NCBI RefSeq assembly: GCF_963259705.1
Contig: NC_081842.1
Location: forward strand, 60,021,787 to 60,085,786
Origin: Myotis daubentonii
Lineage: Eukaryota; Chordata; Mammalia; Chiroptera; Vespertilionidae
DNA: 64,000 nucleotides
Reading direction: 5' to 3'
The position numbers were made by a program, and so were the translations under genes. The notes under the pieces are model-generated. The model saw only the letters and a program-made list of their open reading frames with translations. It was not told the DNA's origin and ran no database searches. Of this stretch, positions 43,039-46,470 are shown in pieces. Each line of letters begins with the position of its first letter. Position 1 is the stretch's first letter.

Positions 43039-45415
43039 GAGAGAGAGATAAGTATTTGGGTAATAACACTGTAGTATGTGCTTTGAAGGGTTTAGAAATC
43101 AAAGTTATCAACCTATGTTAAAATTTAAGGAAAGGATGGGAAGATAGGGCCCTGACTGAAATATTTGCACAACTCTCCACAGCAGAGTGATGCAGTGTCA
43201 AAGTGAGGATGTAGACCAGGGGTCCTCAAACTACGGCCCGTGGGCCATATGCAAATACAAATATTGTATTTGTTCCCATTTTGTTTTTTTACTTCAAAAT
43301 AAGATATGTGCAGTGTGCATAGGAATTTGTTCATAGTTTTTTTTTAAACTATAGTCCGGCCCTCCAACGGTCTGAGGGACAGTGAACTGGCCCCCTGTTT
43401 AAAAAGTTTGAGGACCCCTGATGTAGACATGAACAGCCTTTAGAATGAGTGGGAGGCAAAGTAGATATGTAACTGAGGATGACTTCATGGTATCGTGCTG
43501 GGTGAAAAGTAGTAGCAGGTCAGGGGGATCAAAGGGAGCCGAACCTGAGGAAACAGACCACACAGGGAACAGGAAGATCATGCATTCTGGGTCAGAAGCC
43601 AAGTACCCAAGGGAAATGAAGAGTACAAAGGTATGGTGATGAGAAAGCAGAAAAGCTAGAGCATCCGGACAGCTAATGCTGTGAGATAAGTGGGGCCCAG
43701 TGGGGCGCATCAGATGTCAGCCAAACTGGCAAACAGATGCGCAGCCTCTGCAGCCTGGTGTGAGGCAGCCTGCCAGGGCCTCATCTGCATTTGTTCTCTT
43801 ACCTTTGAGAGCCACCTGTGGGGAAATGTGGGCTGCAGATAGTGACAGCGAGTGAACTCTGAGGGAAGCACTGGGTATTGAAGGAGATGGTGAGCTACTT
43901 GTGCTGTCCTGAAGGGTAAGTAGGAAATTGTACGGCAGAAAGGAAGGACTGCAAACGTAAGAGCAAACAAAGGCAGTTGCTTTAAAGGTATTAATTGTGA
44001 ACCTTATTTTAGTGATCAGAGAGGCATAATCTATAGCACCAGGCCCAGCTGGTTAGGAAATAGGAGCTAAGTCTAGTATAAGTGATTTATAACCATTTTT
44101 GGAGTCATGGGTTTTATAGGTCATCTCCCCAGAAAAATGTAGACATAGACTCTTACATCCAATGCCAAGGAGCTCGCACATACTCTGAAGTCCACATTTG
44201 GACCCGAGGTTTAGAATTACTTGTCTAGAGTATGGGGTCCAACTGGGGAGGCACCAGTTCTACTATAGTGATACTTCTGGCCACAAAATAATAGCAGCAA
44301 GTGTCCTTCTTAGAAAACACTGCCTAATGACAACACCAGATCACTTTGCTGGAGCAGGAATCAAGCCCCATACTGCTCTGGTGTTTTTACTCAGAGAAGC
44401 TGTAGTGGGGACTCCATGGAAGGAGAAGATGTATCTGAGGAATAAATTAAACCAGAGTTTTGAACAGATTTCTTCAAACTTCATTTACTGGCTTCTTTGT
44501 TAGACTCCTCCTTTCTGGGAGGAAGGTGATGGGATTTAGTTTACCTGATAGTTGGGCTAGGTAGCAGCCAGCAAGTAATTAGTTCCCTGATAGTTCTAAA
44601 TCTTATGTGTTTTAATCTCGTAATTAAAATTTTCCAAAGTTTCTCAAGATCTCTAAAAATATAAATAAAAAAATTATCCTATGGCAAAATGACATACTTA
44701 TCAGTTTGCTACTTTTTTCCGTGGGGCAGGATTGTTACCAAAGAGAAAACTGCAGGGGATGTTCCGCCCAATCAGAGGAGGCTTCTTCATCCTTCAACTC
44801 CACGATGAACTCTTGTATGAAGTGGCAGAAGAGGATGTGGTTCAGGTATTTTACAGTGTCTTCCATTTTCCATTCTATTGAACGTTCAGGCGCTGGATGG
44901 GTCAGGCTAAGATGCATGAGGTTTCTGGAACGCTTCCCCAGCCCTACGATGGCTACATCAACGTTGGGTCCTTAAGGGTTTAGAAAGAACTAAGAGTGCA
45001 CAGTGTCATACTATTGTTAAGGAAATTCCTGGCGCAGGGATGTTTTTGTCTGGGAGAAGTGGGATGAGAATCTGGAGTCTTGTCCTGAGGGTTTCAAAGC
45101 TCCGAGCATTCTGGCTGAAACTGGCAGAGCTCCTGCTGGTCAGTGCAGACTTGGGATGCCTGGCTCTTCCGAAGTCACTTCCAAGCACCGGGTGAAGAGC
45201 TCCAGTCTGGCCTGTTATCTCGGTGGGTAGGCTGGGAAACATTCTTTGATTAGGTAGAGAGTTTGTTAACCTCTTTTTTGTCCCCCCACCCCCACCCCTA
45301 GGTTGCTCAGATTGTCAAGAATGAAATGGAAAATGCCTTAAAACTTTCCGTGAAACTGAAAGTGAAAGTGAAAATAGGTGCCAGCTGGGGAGAGCTGAAG
45401 GACTTTGATATGTGA
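784..45415 (+). CDS. POLQ: POLQ, DNA polymerase theta, C-terminal 12 coding exons (partial gene)
   Basis: Polymerase theta drives microhomology-mediated (theta-mediated) end joining and translesion synthesis in the nucleus. The coding exons, joined by position, are 784-1024, 10669-10862, 13233-13370, 14646-14820, 18362-18488, 19186-19307, 22553-22737, 27689-27800, 35679-35803, 39256-39409, 44730-44845 and 45302-45415: 1803 nt, 600 codons plus stop. Phases agree across every junction, all introns are GT-AG, and no frame is broken. Motif A (DYSQLELR), the O-helix (RQQAKQ then [10 protein letters not shown]) and motif C (HDE) are intact. Adding 1990 to fragment positions gives human numbering: D340/Y341 = 2330/2331, R389 = 2379, K393 = 2383, Y397 = 2387, D550/E551 = 2540/2541. 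The helicase, central and early exonuclease-like parts lie upstream of the window. Human POLQ has 30 exons, so these are probably exons 19-30 (inference). STXBP5L lies downstream on the other strand, as in human. Confidence 0.97.
1150..1360. mobile_element. Old hAT-type DNA transposon fossil
   Basis: The text ATCCACAAACTTTTCTGTTG ... CCAATAAAACTTTATTTACA is a familiar placental MER-type hAT sequence (a tail related to GGGTCAGCAAACTTTTCTGT). It is diverged and has no clear target duplication. It starts just after the first POLQ exon in the window. Confidence 0.7.
1394..1667 (-). mobile_element. HeliBat-type non-autonomous Helitron
   Basis: On the + strand it begins CTAGAGGCCTGGTGCAC, the reverse complement of a Helitron 3' end with a short hairpin and CTAG. 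It ends in CTTTTATATATATAGA, the reverse complement of the TC 5' end. It is inserted between A and T without a target duplication, as rolling-circle elements are. No protein is encoded. Confidence 0.9.
1980..2165 (+). mobile_element. MIR-type ancient SINE
   Basis: GGTTTGATTCTGGGCTATGT, CACTTACAAGTG, TTGGGCGAGATACT and a final GTAGGTATTCA give the ordered landmarks of a MIR. Strongly diverged. Confidence 0.65.
2540..2772 (-). mobile_element. VES SINE
   Basis: tRNA-derived bat SINE in reverse: T-rich tail, TCCTCACCTGAGGATAT variant tail, GAGAGAG-rich part and tRNA-like head ending GGCCAGGGC. It is flanked by copies of TGTAAC followed by T runs. Confidence 0.85.
2781..3004 (-). mobile_element. 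VES SINE
   Basis: Reverse orientation, adjacent to the previous copy. TTTTTATTGATTTTTTAGAG tail and a worn tRNA-like head ending ACCAGCCAAGCCAG. Confidence 0.82.
3130..3530 (-). mobile_element. HeliBat-type Helitron, 5' end lost
   Basis: Has the CTAGAGGCCCAGTGC 3' terminus with the hairpin (reverse complement), then a GC-rich interior that gives several overlapping spurious frames on both strands. The usual CTTTTATTATATAGGA 5' terminus is missing, so the right boundary is approximate. Confidence 0.75.
3928..4326 (-). mobile_element. HeliBat-type Helitron, abutting the next one
   Basis: Begins CTAGTGGCCCAGTGCAC with the hairpin GTGCACAAAATTTGTGCAC and ends ...CTTTTATTAGAATAGA. The next element's CTAG starts on the very next base, making a head-to-tail pair with no spacer. 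Confidence 0.85.
4327..4987 (-). mobile_element. HeliBat-type Helitron with internal minisatellite
   Basis: Begins CTAGAGGCCCAGTGC and ends CTCTTTATTAGATAAGA before T. Between about 4610 and 4850 it holds several diverged copies of a 30-35 bp unit of the type CCCTCCCCTGCTGGCCTGGT, the same unit as in the element at 24489-25149. A second internal copy of the AT-rich terminal motif near 4900 suggests an older nested or duplicated end. Confidence 0.85.
5033..5869 (-). mobile_element. HeliBat-type Helitron, 837 bp
   Basis: Begins CTAGGGGCCCAGTGCATG with hairpin GTGCATGAATTCATGCAC and ends CCTTTTATTATATAGGA before T. The GC-rich interior is made of related blocks around GGTGCGAGC/GCCGGCAG and opens long but meaningless frames on both strands. 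Confidence 0.88.
6746..8927 (-). mobile_element. HAL1-like (ORF1-only) L1-derived retroelement, copy 1
   Basis: The element is antisense to POLQ. Its 5' end (AACCAAGATGGCGGC on the - strand) lies near 8927. A 5'UTR-like stretch is followed by an L1 ORF1-type frame: a coiled coil at 7800-7249 (about 183 aa, heptad-rich, then [20 protein letters not shown] of the RRM-like domain) and its C-terminal remainder at 7061-6867. It then ends in an A-rich tail with no ORF2. GGTCCTATGCTTT flanks it at 6733-6745 and 8956-8968, which fits a target-site duplication, although 28 A/T-rich bases separate the right copy from the 5' end. It sits inside an older L1. ORF1 is broken by a 29-bp tandem duplication (7226-7254/7255-7283). 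Confidence 0.8.
7226..7283. repeat. 29-bp tandem duplication in HAL1-like ORF1
   Basis: A 29-base unit starting CTGCGCTTCCTGGACTTG is present twice in direct succession (7226-7254, 7255-7283). The sister element at 39816-42225 has it once. Because 29 is not a multiple of three, it shifts the ORF1 frame. Confidence 0.95.
9201..10668. other. POLQ intron part, no clear feature
   Basis: Mostly unique sequence. CCCACTAGTC is repeated three times at 9588-9611. Short frames here have no recognisable product. Confidence 0.55.
10669..10862 (+). CDS. POLQ: POLQ coding exon (exonuclease-like/thumb border)
   Basis: Encodes [20 protein letters not shown] through TDDIAE. The acceptor is TCTTCCAG ending at 10668. 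The donor is GTTGTA at 10863, a weak form of the consensus, but the frame joins exactly to [10 protein letters not shown] in the next exon. It has 194 nt and ends in phase 0. Confidence 0.95.
11845..12062. mobile_element. Old hAT (MER3/Charlie-like) fossil
   Basis: Contains GGCCACCTGTGGCTGTTTAA and TAGTAGCCACGTTGTGGCTA, typical of a short ancient MER-class hAT element. Divergence is high and the ends are not precise. Confidence 0.6.
12083..12268. mobile_element. Old hAT-type fossil
   Basis: GGGATCAGCAAACCATAGCT, then GGAACACAGCCCCGCCTCCT and TTGTCTATGGCTGCTTTC. This is the same family as the fossil at 1150-1360, in the opposite orientation. Confidence 0.65.
12300..12472 (+). mobile_element. 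MIR-type ancient SINE
   Basis: AGACTCTGGGTTCTAATTCT, then AGCACCTAGCATAATGGCTG and a TCAGTAAATAATAG end. Diverged MIR order. Confidence 0.65.
13233..13370 (+). CDS. POLQ: POLQ coding exon (polymerase insert 1 region)
   Basis: Encodes [20 protein letters not shown] and on to RFSTSK in 46 codons, phase 0 at both ends. It spans the basic insert 1 loop of the theta polymerase fold, which is specific to this family compared with bacterial Pol I. The acceptor is TTTCTTACAG and the donor GTGCTC. The loop is rich in Lys, Arg and Gly. Confidence 0.95.
13703..13873 (-). mobile_element. Short HeliBat-type Helitron, 171 bp
   Basis: Begins CTAGAGGCCTGATGCACG with hairpin and ends CTTTTATTATTATAGA before T. 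The core is CAG/GCAGCTGC-rich. Confidence 0.88.
14646..14820 (+). CDS. POLQ: POLQ coding exon (thumb)
   Basis: Encodes [20 protein letters not shown] through SQSHTAT plus one base of the next Gly codon. It has 175 nt. The acceptor is TTTGGCAG and the donor GTAATG. The segment [16 protein letters not shown] is a conserved thumb element of A-family polymerases. Confidence 0.95.
15353..15538 (-). mobile_element. VES SINE
   Basis: Reverse copy with tail TTTTTATTGATTTCAGAGAG and head CAACCACTGAGCCACGCCCA. Confidence 0.85.
15610..15845 (+). mobile_element. MIR-type ancient SINE
   Basis: GAATCCTGGTGCTGTTAATC, AAGTGCTTAACCTCTCAGTG, then AACAGTGCATGGCATTTAGT. Good MIR landmarks. Confidence 0.7.
16341..16564 (-). 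mobile_element. VES SINE with perfect TSD
   Basis: Reverse copy flanked by the perfect 15-bp duplication CAAAGATGGATTCTT (16326-16340, 16565-16579). Its B-box-like region (GGAATTGAACCCGGGACC on the + strand) is well kept, so it is young. Confidence 0.93.
16909..17134 (+). mobile_element. VES SINE
   Basis: Sense copy: GCCCTAACCGGTTTGGCTCA head, GGTTCAATTCCGG B box, and TCAATAAAATATATTT tail. It runs straight into the next SINE. Confidence 0.92.
17135..17335 (-). mobile_element. VES SINE (older variant)
   Basis: Reverse copy with a TCCTCATCTGAGGCTGTG tail and a worn head ending ACACCAGCCAGGG. Confidence 0.82.
17475..17700 (+). mobile_element. VES SINE with perfect TSD
   Basis: Sense copy. 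Perfect 17-bp duplication AAGAAAACTCATTAACT at 17458-17474 and 17701-17717. Young. Confidence 0.94.
18362..18488 (+). CDS. POLQ: POLQ coding exon (palm, start of insert 2)
   Basis: Encodes [20 protein letters not shown] and on to GKGLLPMS plus two bases. It has 127 nt. Its Arg in VPRDFE aligns with human R2254. The acceptor is TGATTTTAG and the donor GTAGAC. The second half starts insert 2, the long loop that helps theta hold and extend short-paired ends. Confidence 0.94.
18668..18747 (+). mobile_element. 80-bp retrotransposed transcript 3' end with perfect TSD
   Basis: A perfect 14-bp duplication AAGAAGCTAGTTGA (18654-18667, 18748-18761) brackets a short sequence with AATAAA at 18711-18716 and an A-rich tail (18731-18747). 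This is the mark of L1-driven insertion of a very short polyadenylated RNA end. The body (CTCTTGCCCCCTTCCCACG) resembles an LTR R/U5 region, but the source cannot be named. Confidence 0.75.
19186..19307 (+). CDS. POLQ: POLQ coding exon (insert 2 to motif A border)
   Basis: Encodes [20 protein letters not shown] and on to [10 protein letters not shown] plus one base of Gly. Two AG acceptors lie 3 nt apart, at 19185 and 19188. The first is chosen because it follows the better pyrimidine tract and gives exactly the human length through insert 2. The loop residues differ much more from human than the flanking core does. The donor is GTAGGA. Confidence 0.92.
19840..20460 (-). mobile_element. Old L1 3'UTR fragment
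   Basis: Contains AAGGTTCATCCATGTTGTAG and GGCTGAATAATATTCCATTG, the well-known end region of ancient L1 families on the antisense strand. No coding potential. Confidence 0.75.
20755..20992. other. GC-richer block with ZNF143-like motif in a POLQ intron
   Basis: This block stands out from AT-rich surroundings. TGCAATGCATTCTGGGAA (20837-20854) matches, in reverse, the ZNF143/THAP11 type of site; GGGACTGTAGTC follows 47 bases later. It could be part of an old promoter-like repeat (LTR) or a captured promoter. No gene is visible beside it. Confidence 0.4.
20993..21014 (-). mobile_element. 22-bp remnant of a VES SINE head
   Basis: Only the tRNA-like tip (CTCTATCCACTGAGC ... CGGCTAGGGC) is present, with no tail. 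It lies at the right end of the odd block at 20760-20990. Confidence 0.6.
21541..21786 (-). mobile_element. VES SINE (older variant)
   Basis: Reverse copy with TAATCCTCCCCTGGGGACAT tail and head ending CACCGGCCAGGGC. Confidence 0.85.
21937..22153 (+). mobile_element. VES SINE with perfect TSD
   Basis: Sense copy. 14-bp duplication AAGAGTCTATTATG at 21923-21936 and 22154-22167. Confidence 0.94.
22553..22737 (+). CDS. POLQ: POLQ coding exon with polymerase motif A
   Basis: Encodes [20 protein letters not shown] and on to EDLRQQAKQ, 185 nt. Motif A supplies the first catalytic aspartate (human D2330) and the steric-gate region. The exon end gives Arg and Lys of the O-helix (human R2379, K2383). 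The acceptor is CTACTTCAG and the donor GTAATC. Confidence 0.97.
22952..23169 (+). mobile_element. VES SINE with perfect TSD
   Basis: Sense copy. 14-bp duplication AGAATAGCCATTTG at 22938-22951 and 23170-23183. It is about 215 bases past the motif A exon. Confidence 0.94.
23320..23770 (-). mobile_element. HeliBat-type Helitron, tandem with the next
   Basis: Begins CTAGAGGCCCAGTGCAC with hairpin and ends ACCCTTTTATTATATAGGA. Directly joined on its right to a second Helitron body that lacks the CTAG bases. Confidence 0.88.
23771..24432 (-). mobile_element. HeliBat-type Helitron, 3' tip missing, with 80-bp tandem repeats
   Basis: Starts TGGAGGCCTACTGCATGG, a damaged form of the usual CTAGAGGCC terminus, and ends CTCTTTTATTAGATAGGA before T. 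The interior is mostly a tandem array (see 23840-24150). It lies head-to-tail with the element on its left. Confidence 0.8.
23840..24150. repeat. Minisatellite of four roughly 80-bp units in a Helitron
   Basis: Each unit carries CAGCCTGGGTGAGGGGCTG (or close variants at 23861, 23940, 24019, 24097) and then TTTTCAGGCTGGCCACA-like text. The units differ enough to be old, and the array is part of the Helitron body. Confidence 0.8.
24489..25149 (-). mobile_element. HeliBat-type Helitron with minisatellite interior
   Basis: Begins CTAGAGGCCCGGTGTCCC (hairpin arm deleted) and ends CTTTTCTTAGTATAGA before T. Its middle is an array of 30-35 bp units. Together with the two elements to its left it makes a 1.8-kb cluster of antisense Helitrons. 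Confidence 0.85.
24660..25045. repeat. Minisatellite of 30-35 bp units in a Helitron
   Basis: Repeated CCCCAACTGCCCTCCCCTGC with GCCCAGTC/GCCTGATC variants between copies, about ten or more units. The same unit type occurs at 4610-4850 in another Helitron. Confidence 0.85.
25520..25727. mobile_element. MER5-type hAT fossil forming a near-perfect palindrome
   Basis: The sequence reads like an ancient MER5 element (TTCTCAACCTTGGCTGCACA ... AGGTTGAGAACCACTG). Here its two halves are near-perfect reverse complements. Left arm 25520-25606, right arm 25641-25727: 87 bases each with one mismatch, 34-base spacer. Confidence 0.85.
25850..26000 (-). mobile_element. MIR-type ancient SINE
   Basis: AGGAAACTGAGACACAGAAA followed by TTAGCAATTTGC and TGGTAGAGCCAGGA, the reverse-order landmarks of a MIR. 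Confidence 0.65.
26354..26570 (-). mobile_element. VES SINE (older)
   Basis: Reverse copy with diverged tail TATTTATTGTTTTCAAAGAG and head ending ACACTGGCCAGG. Confidence 0.8.
26631..26683. repeat. Perfect inverted repeat, 24-bp arms
   Basis: Left arm 26631-26654 and right arm 26660-26683 are exact reverse complements (TAAAGCAAGTTCTATATACA...) around a 5-base spacer TACTT. Just upstream AAGTTACCTTTTAAA occurs twice (near 26597 and 26620). Confidence 0.95.
26690..26855 (-). mobile_element. MIR-type ancient SINE
   Basis: ATTTAATCCTAACAATCCCA, TAGGTATTACTACTGTC, ATGAATGAAGAAATCAAGAT. Reverse MIR, diverged. Confidence 0.6.
27210..27417 (+). mobile_element. VES-related SINE with long TC run
   Basis: Sense copy: GCCCTGGCCAATGTGACACA head, GGTTCGATCCCC, then a (TC)n stretch at 27343-27398 and ATCAATAAAAATAAATAAG. 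Short flanking match TAGGATTA. It ends about 270 bases before the O-helix exon. Confidence 0.82.
27689..27800 (+). CDS. POLQ: POLQ coding exon with O-helix (motif B)
   Basis: Encodes [20 protein letters not shown] and on to DSFKSRYT plus one base, 112 nt. It completes the nucleotide-binding O-helix, including the Tyr matching human Y2387. The acceptor is CTCCTTTCAG and the donor GTAAAG. Confidence 0.97.
28225..28420 (-). mobile_element. Old L1 3' fragment
   Basis: AGTTTATTGAGGTATAATGT ... AACCATCACCCCAGAAAATT is the common antisense reading of an ancient L1 3' end. Confidence 0.6.
28566..28614. repeat. (TA)n microsatellite
   Basis: An almost pure TA tract at the 5' AT-rich end of a Helitron fragment. 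It probably expanded from the TATATAATA terminus. Confidence 0.9.
28566..28890 (+). mobile_element. Helitron-related fragment in + orientation, right end uncertain
   Basis: A TA run (the expanded 5' AT-rich terminus) is followed by GGCTAAGTGTCTGTCCGACC and by CACTGACCACCAGGGGGCAG, both typical of Helitron interiors elsewhere in the window. No hairpin/CTAG 3' end is found. Confidence 0.65.
28990..29195 (-). mobile_element. MIR-type ancient SINE
   Basis: CTCATTTGATCCTCACAGAA and the following GAATAGGTAGATAG, CAAGACAACGGAGATTTAGA. Reverse MIR. Confidence 0.6.
29401..29610 (+). mobile_element. Short Helitron, + orientation, 210 bp
   Basis: Starts TCTATATAAAAGGCTAAG and ends with a hairpin-like TTCACAAATCTGTG, then GGGTCACTAG before T. 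It has both termini of a rolling-circle element in the sense direction, with an AT-rich interior unlike the GC-rich copies. Confidence 0.75.
30305..30518 (+). mobile_element. VES SINE
   Basis: Sense copy, head AGCCCAACTGGTGTTGCTCA, ending TCAATAAAAATATTTTTTAAG. Nested in an old sense L1. Confidence 0.85.
30651..31648 (-). mobile_element. Helitron of about 1 kb with unusual interior
   Basis: Begins CTAGAGGCCCAGTACACG with hairpin. It ends in GGGCTTTTATATATAT and a 67-bp TA run, like the end of the element at 1394-1667. The outer parts (to about 30780, and from about 31330) are typical GC-rich Helitron sequence. The middle 0.5 kb has ordinary base composition and matches no other copy here. 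Confidence 0.75.
31580..31648. repeat. (TA)n microsatellite
   Basis: A pure TA tract at the 5' terminus of the antisense Helitron that begins at 30651. Spurious frames of alternating Ile-Tyr cross it. Confidence 0.9.
31810..32025 (+). mobile_element. VES SINE
   Basis: Sense copy, head GCCCTGACTGGTTTGGCTCA, ending TCAATAAAAACATATTTTT. Nested in the same old L1. Confidence 0.88.
32245..33690. mobile_element. Older LTR-like insertion, split by the long-form solo LTR
   Basis: Segments 32245-32373 and 33190-33690 interrupt the 3' part of an old L1 and match neither L1 nor SINE. AGTTTATTTGAGCCAAACTG at the start resembles mammalian ERVL/MaLR-type LTRs. The class is uncertain. No coding sequence is seen. 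Confidence 0.45.
32374..33189 (-). mobile_element. Solo LTR of the same endogenous retrovirus family, long form (816 bp)
   Basis: On the + strand it begins TGCCGGGGTCCAACCCCAGC and ends ACCGGCTCCCGGCA, the reverse complement of the LTR at 46618. The flanks GTAATC and GCAATC give a 6-bp duplication with one change. The TATA box (reverse complement) is at 32868-32875. About 270 extra bases lie at 32460-32730 in diverged short repeats of the type GGTTCTCCAGCCA. No internal viral genes. It sits in an older LTR-like segment inside an old L1. Confidence 0.88.
33886..34534. mobile_element. Head-to-head composite of two Helitron fragments
   Basis: The left end is a sense 5' terminus TCCTATATAATAAAAGCC. 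The right end is the reverse complement of another 5' terminus (CTTTTATTATTATAGA). The bodies meet near 34205, where the right one starts at GTGCACCCGGTGGGG without its CTAG tip. Both 3' termini are missing. Confidence 0.75.
34600..34827 (-). mobile_element. VES SINE
   Basis: Reverse copy after a TTTA-rich tail, with head ending GCCATGCCCAGCCCGG. Confidence 0.85.
35285..35600 (-). mobile_element. Bat L1 3'UTR fragment
   Basis: On the + strand TTTTATTGCTTAAAGTATTAC, a C-rich tract, then CATCAGTTTATAATGGTCTTA. This 5'-truncated L1 end lies about 80 bases before a POLQ exon. A related fragment begins near 35860 and a shorter trace is at 13120-13175. Confidence 0.6.
35679..35803 (+). CDS. POLQ: POLQ coding exon (fingers, GRRRYLPGI)
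   Basis: Encodes [20 protein letters not shown] and on to NNPYHKAH, 125 nt, ending in phase 0. [14 protein letters not shown] is the conserved A-family template-binding segment. The acceptor is a long T run ending TTTGTAG and the donor is GTATGT. The intron just upstream carries an L1 3' end. Confidence 0.97.
35860..36045 (-). mobile_element. Bat L1 3'UTR fragment, just after a POLQ exon
   Basis: TTGATCTTTATTGTTGGAAG, then CCCCCTTCTACCCCTCAATG, is related to the fragment at 35285. The two L1 ends thus bracket the 35679-35803 exon within 80 bases on each side. Confidence 0.6.
36480..37560 (-). mobile_element. Old L1 fragment
   Basis: Long T-rich, antisense-L1-like text such as ATTGATTTTCATGTTATTAG followed by CCAAATTATTGAAAAGACAG. 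Decayed, no useful frame. A TTTG tetranucleotide run lies near 36994-37020. Confidence 0.5.
37870..38091 (-). mobile_element. VES SINE with TSD
   Basis: Reverse copy, flanked by CAAACCTTCTT at 37859-37869 and 38092-38102. The tRNA-like head is well kept. Confidence 0.93.
38103..39255. other. POLQ intron part, no clear feature
   Basis: Unique-looking sequence up to the insert 3 exon. No repeat or gene recognised. Confidence 0.55.
39256..39409 (+). CDS. POLQ: POLQ coding exon (palm, insert 3)
   Basis: Encodes [20 protein letters not shown] and on to MLQGDRT plus one base, 154 nt. ERQAINT..QGSAAD is the conserved Q-helix region. The segment after IQKQLETF is insert 3, where bat residues differ from human ([11 protein letters not shown] here). 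The acceptor is TTTTATAG and the donor GTTTGT. Confidence 0.96.
39816..42225 (-). mobile_element. HAL1-like (ORF1-only) L1-derived retroelement, copy 2
   Basis: About 2.4 kb, antisense to POLQ, flanked by a perfect 15-bp target-site duplication AAAAATGTATATTTA (39801-39815 and 42226-42240). On the - strand it has a 5'UTR starting near AAGATGGCGGC, ORF1 (N-terminal coiled part 41086-40904, main part 40819-40337), and a 3'UTR with pyrimidine/C-rich blocks on the + strand (39915-40060) and a poly(A) tail. ORF2 is wholly absent, so the element is complete but relies on an L1 for movement. One TAA stop near 40900 splits ORF1; copy 1 has a Glu codon there. Confidence 0.85.
43004..43049. repeat. (GA)n microsatellite
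   Basis: A GA run with one GGAAGA interruption, in a POLQ intron, next to CATACATACA. Confidence 0.9.
43217..43420. mobile_element. Non-autonomous hAT element (204 bp) with intact TSD
   Basis: Terminal inverted repeats CAGGGGTCCTCAAACT...AGTTTGAGGACCCCTG, flanked by a perfect 8-bp duplication ATGTAGAC (43209-43216, 43421-43428). Eight-base duplications mark hAT transposition. The perfect ends suggest a fairly recent insertion. No transposase is encoded. Confidence 0.93.
44730..44845 (+). CDS. POLQ: POLQ coding exon with motif C (HDE)
   Basis: Encodes [20 protein letters not shown] and on to EEDVVQ, 116 nt. [12 protein letters not shown] is motif C and carries the second pair of catalytic acids (human D2540/E2541). 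The acceptor is GGGGCAG and the donor GTATTT. Confidence 0.97.
45302..45415 (+). CDS. POLQ: POLQ last coding exon and stop
   Basis: Encodes [20 protein letters not shown] and on to [10 protein letters not shown], then TGA at 45413-45415. It is 37 codons plus stop. The acceptor lies after a C-rich tract (CCCCACCCCTAG). The lysine-rich strand KLKVKVKIG closes the palm. The human protein ends KDFDV at the same length. Confidence 0.97.
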   Translation, partial: VAQIVKNEMENALKLSVKLKVKVKIGASWGELKDFDM

Positions 45416-46290
45416 ACATACAGCTGGTTAAGGCCTCCTGAGAGGGAAGCCTGTGCAGGTACCAGTACCTGGAAAGAACAGAGATTACCCTTTCACCTAC
45501 TTCATGAAAACAGAAACCCTCAAGTCCTGATGGACTCAGGATAGTCATTTTATATGGGAGTTTCAAAATGTGTATGAGAGTTTATTCTCTGTAGTTCAAT
45601 GACTGTTCACTCTCCAAGAGTCTCTGTGAAATTGCCTCTTATCATTTACTGTGGCTCTAAACAGGTTCGGCACACAAGCTCGAAATACGCACCTAGCACT
45701 TTGGGCCCTCACCTGTCTGGATGGAGCATGAGAAAGACGGAGCCGCTGCCTCAGGGGTGTTTCCAGCCCTTCCAGGACTCAGGCAGTTGTGATACCGACT
45801 CCCAACAGGAGCCGCAGGCACATCAGGATCTGATTTCGCATAAGCCACCAGGGTTAGGCCTTCTGTGTGACCTTTCTCCAATATCAATTTAAGACTACCC
45901 AAGTAGTATTTTTAAATAGCATTGGCTAATAACGAATTTTATAACGTGGTAAGACTTGATATGGATGGAGTCAAGGAACTGGATTTTCATAAAATGCTAT
46001 TTTTTCTTTCTTTCTTCTCCTCAGTTCATGCAGGGAATGTGTTTGCAGCACTTAGGTATAAAATAAGCTCTACCTCTTAAAGAGATATCCTGTCCTGTAA
46101 GAGCAGATGTCTGTATTGCAGGTTAACATAATACGGCCAGAGCAGGAAAAACCCTCTTGTAGCTCTTAGTGTGTGTCTGTGTTTGTGGCATTGTTAGAAT
46201 CCCCACCCTGTAAGATTGTACTTTAATAATCCCAGTCAGAGATGTATAACTGACCATTTAATGTTAAAATAAAATGTATTTATGAGAAAC
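45416..46290 (+). other. POLQ: POLQ 3'UTR (probable)
   Basis: About 875 bases of unique, repeat-free sequence follow the stop codon and run to the first good polyadenylation signal at 46268. The first interspersed repeat after it is a VES SINE at 46471. The exact cleavage site is not visible and is placed 15-20 bases after the signal. Confidence 0.7.
46268..46273 (+). promoter_or_regulatory. POLQ polyadenylation signal AATAAA
   Basis: A canonical AATAAA within AAAATAAAATG, 853 bases after the stop codon and just before the repeat-dense intergenic DNA. It is followed by a T/GT-rich stretch (46309-46325) that could serve as the downstream element. Confidence 0.65.
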
Positions 46291-46470
46291 TTCCTAACAG
46301 TAATTCAGTTTTAAATTGTGTTTGGTCTAAGAGTATCAGAAACCAGTGTCCCATATTTACTTATTATTCTGTAGTTTACATATTTACATATTTATTACTT
46401 ATTCTGTAGTTTACTCAACTCATAGGAAATGTTAATTATGTCCTCAATCAGTTATCAAAAGAGCTCTTTT

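Larger units (their letters stand above)
42241..44729. other. POLQ intron, mostly unique sequence
   Basis: Apart from a GA run and the young hAT element at 43217-43420, no repeat family or gene is recognised. Frames such as that at 43399-43710 on the - strand lack any known domain. Confidence 0.5.
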
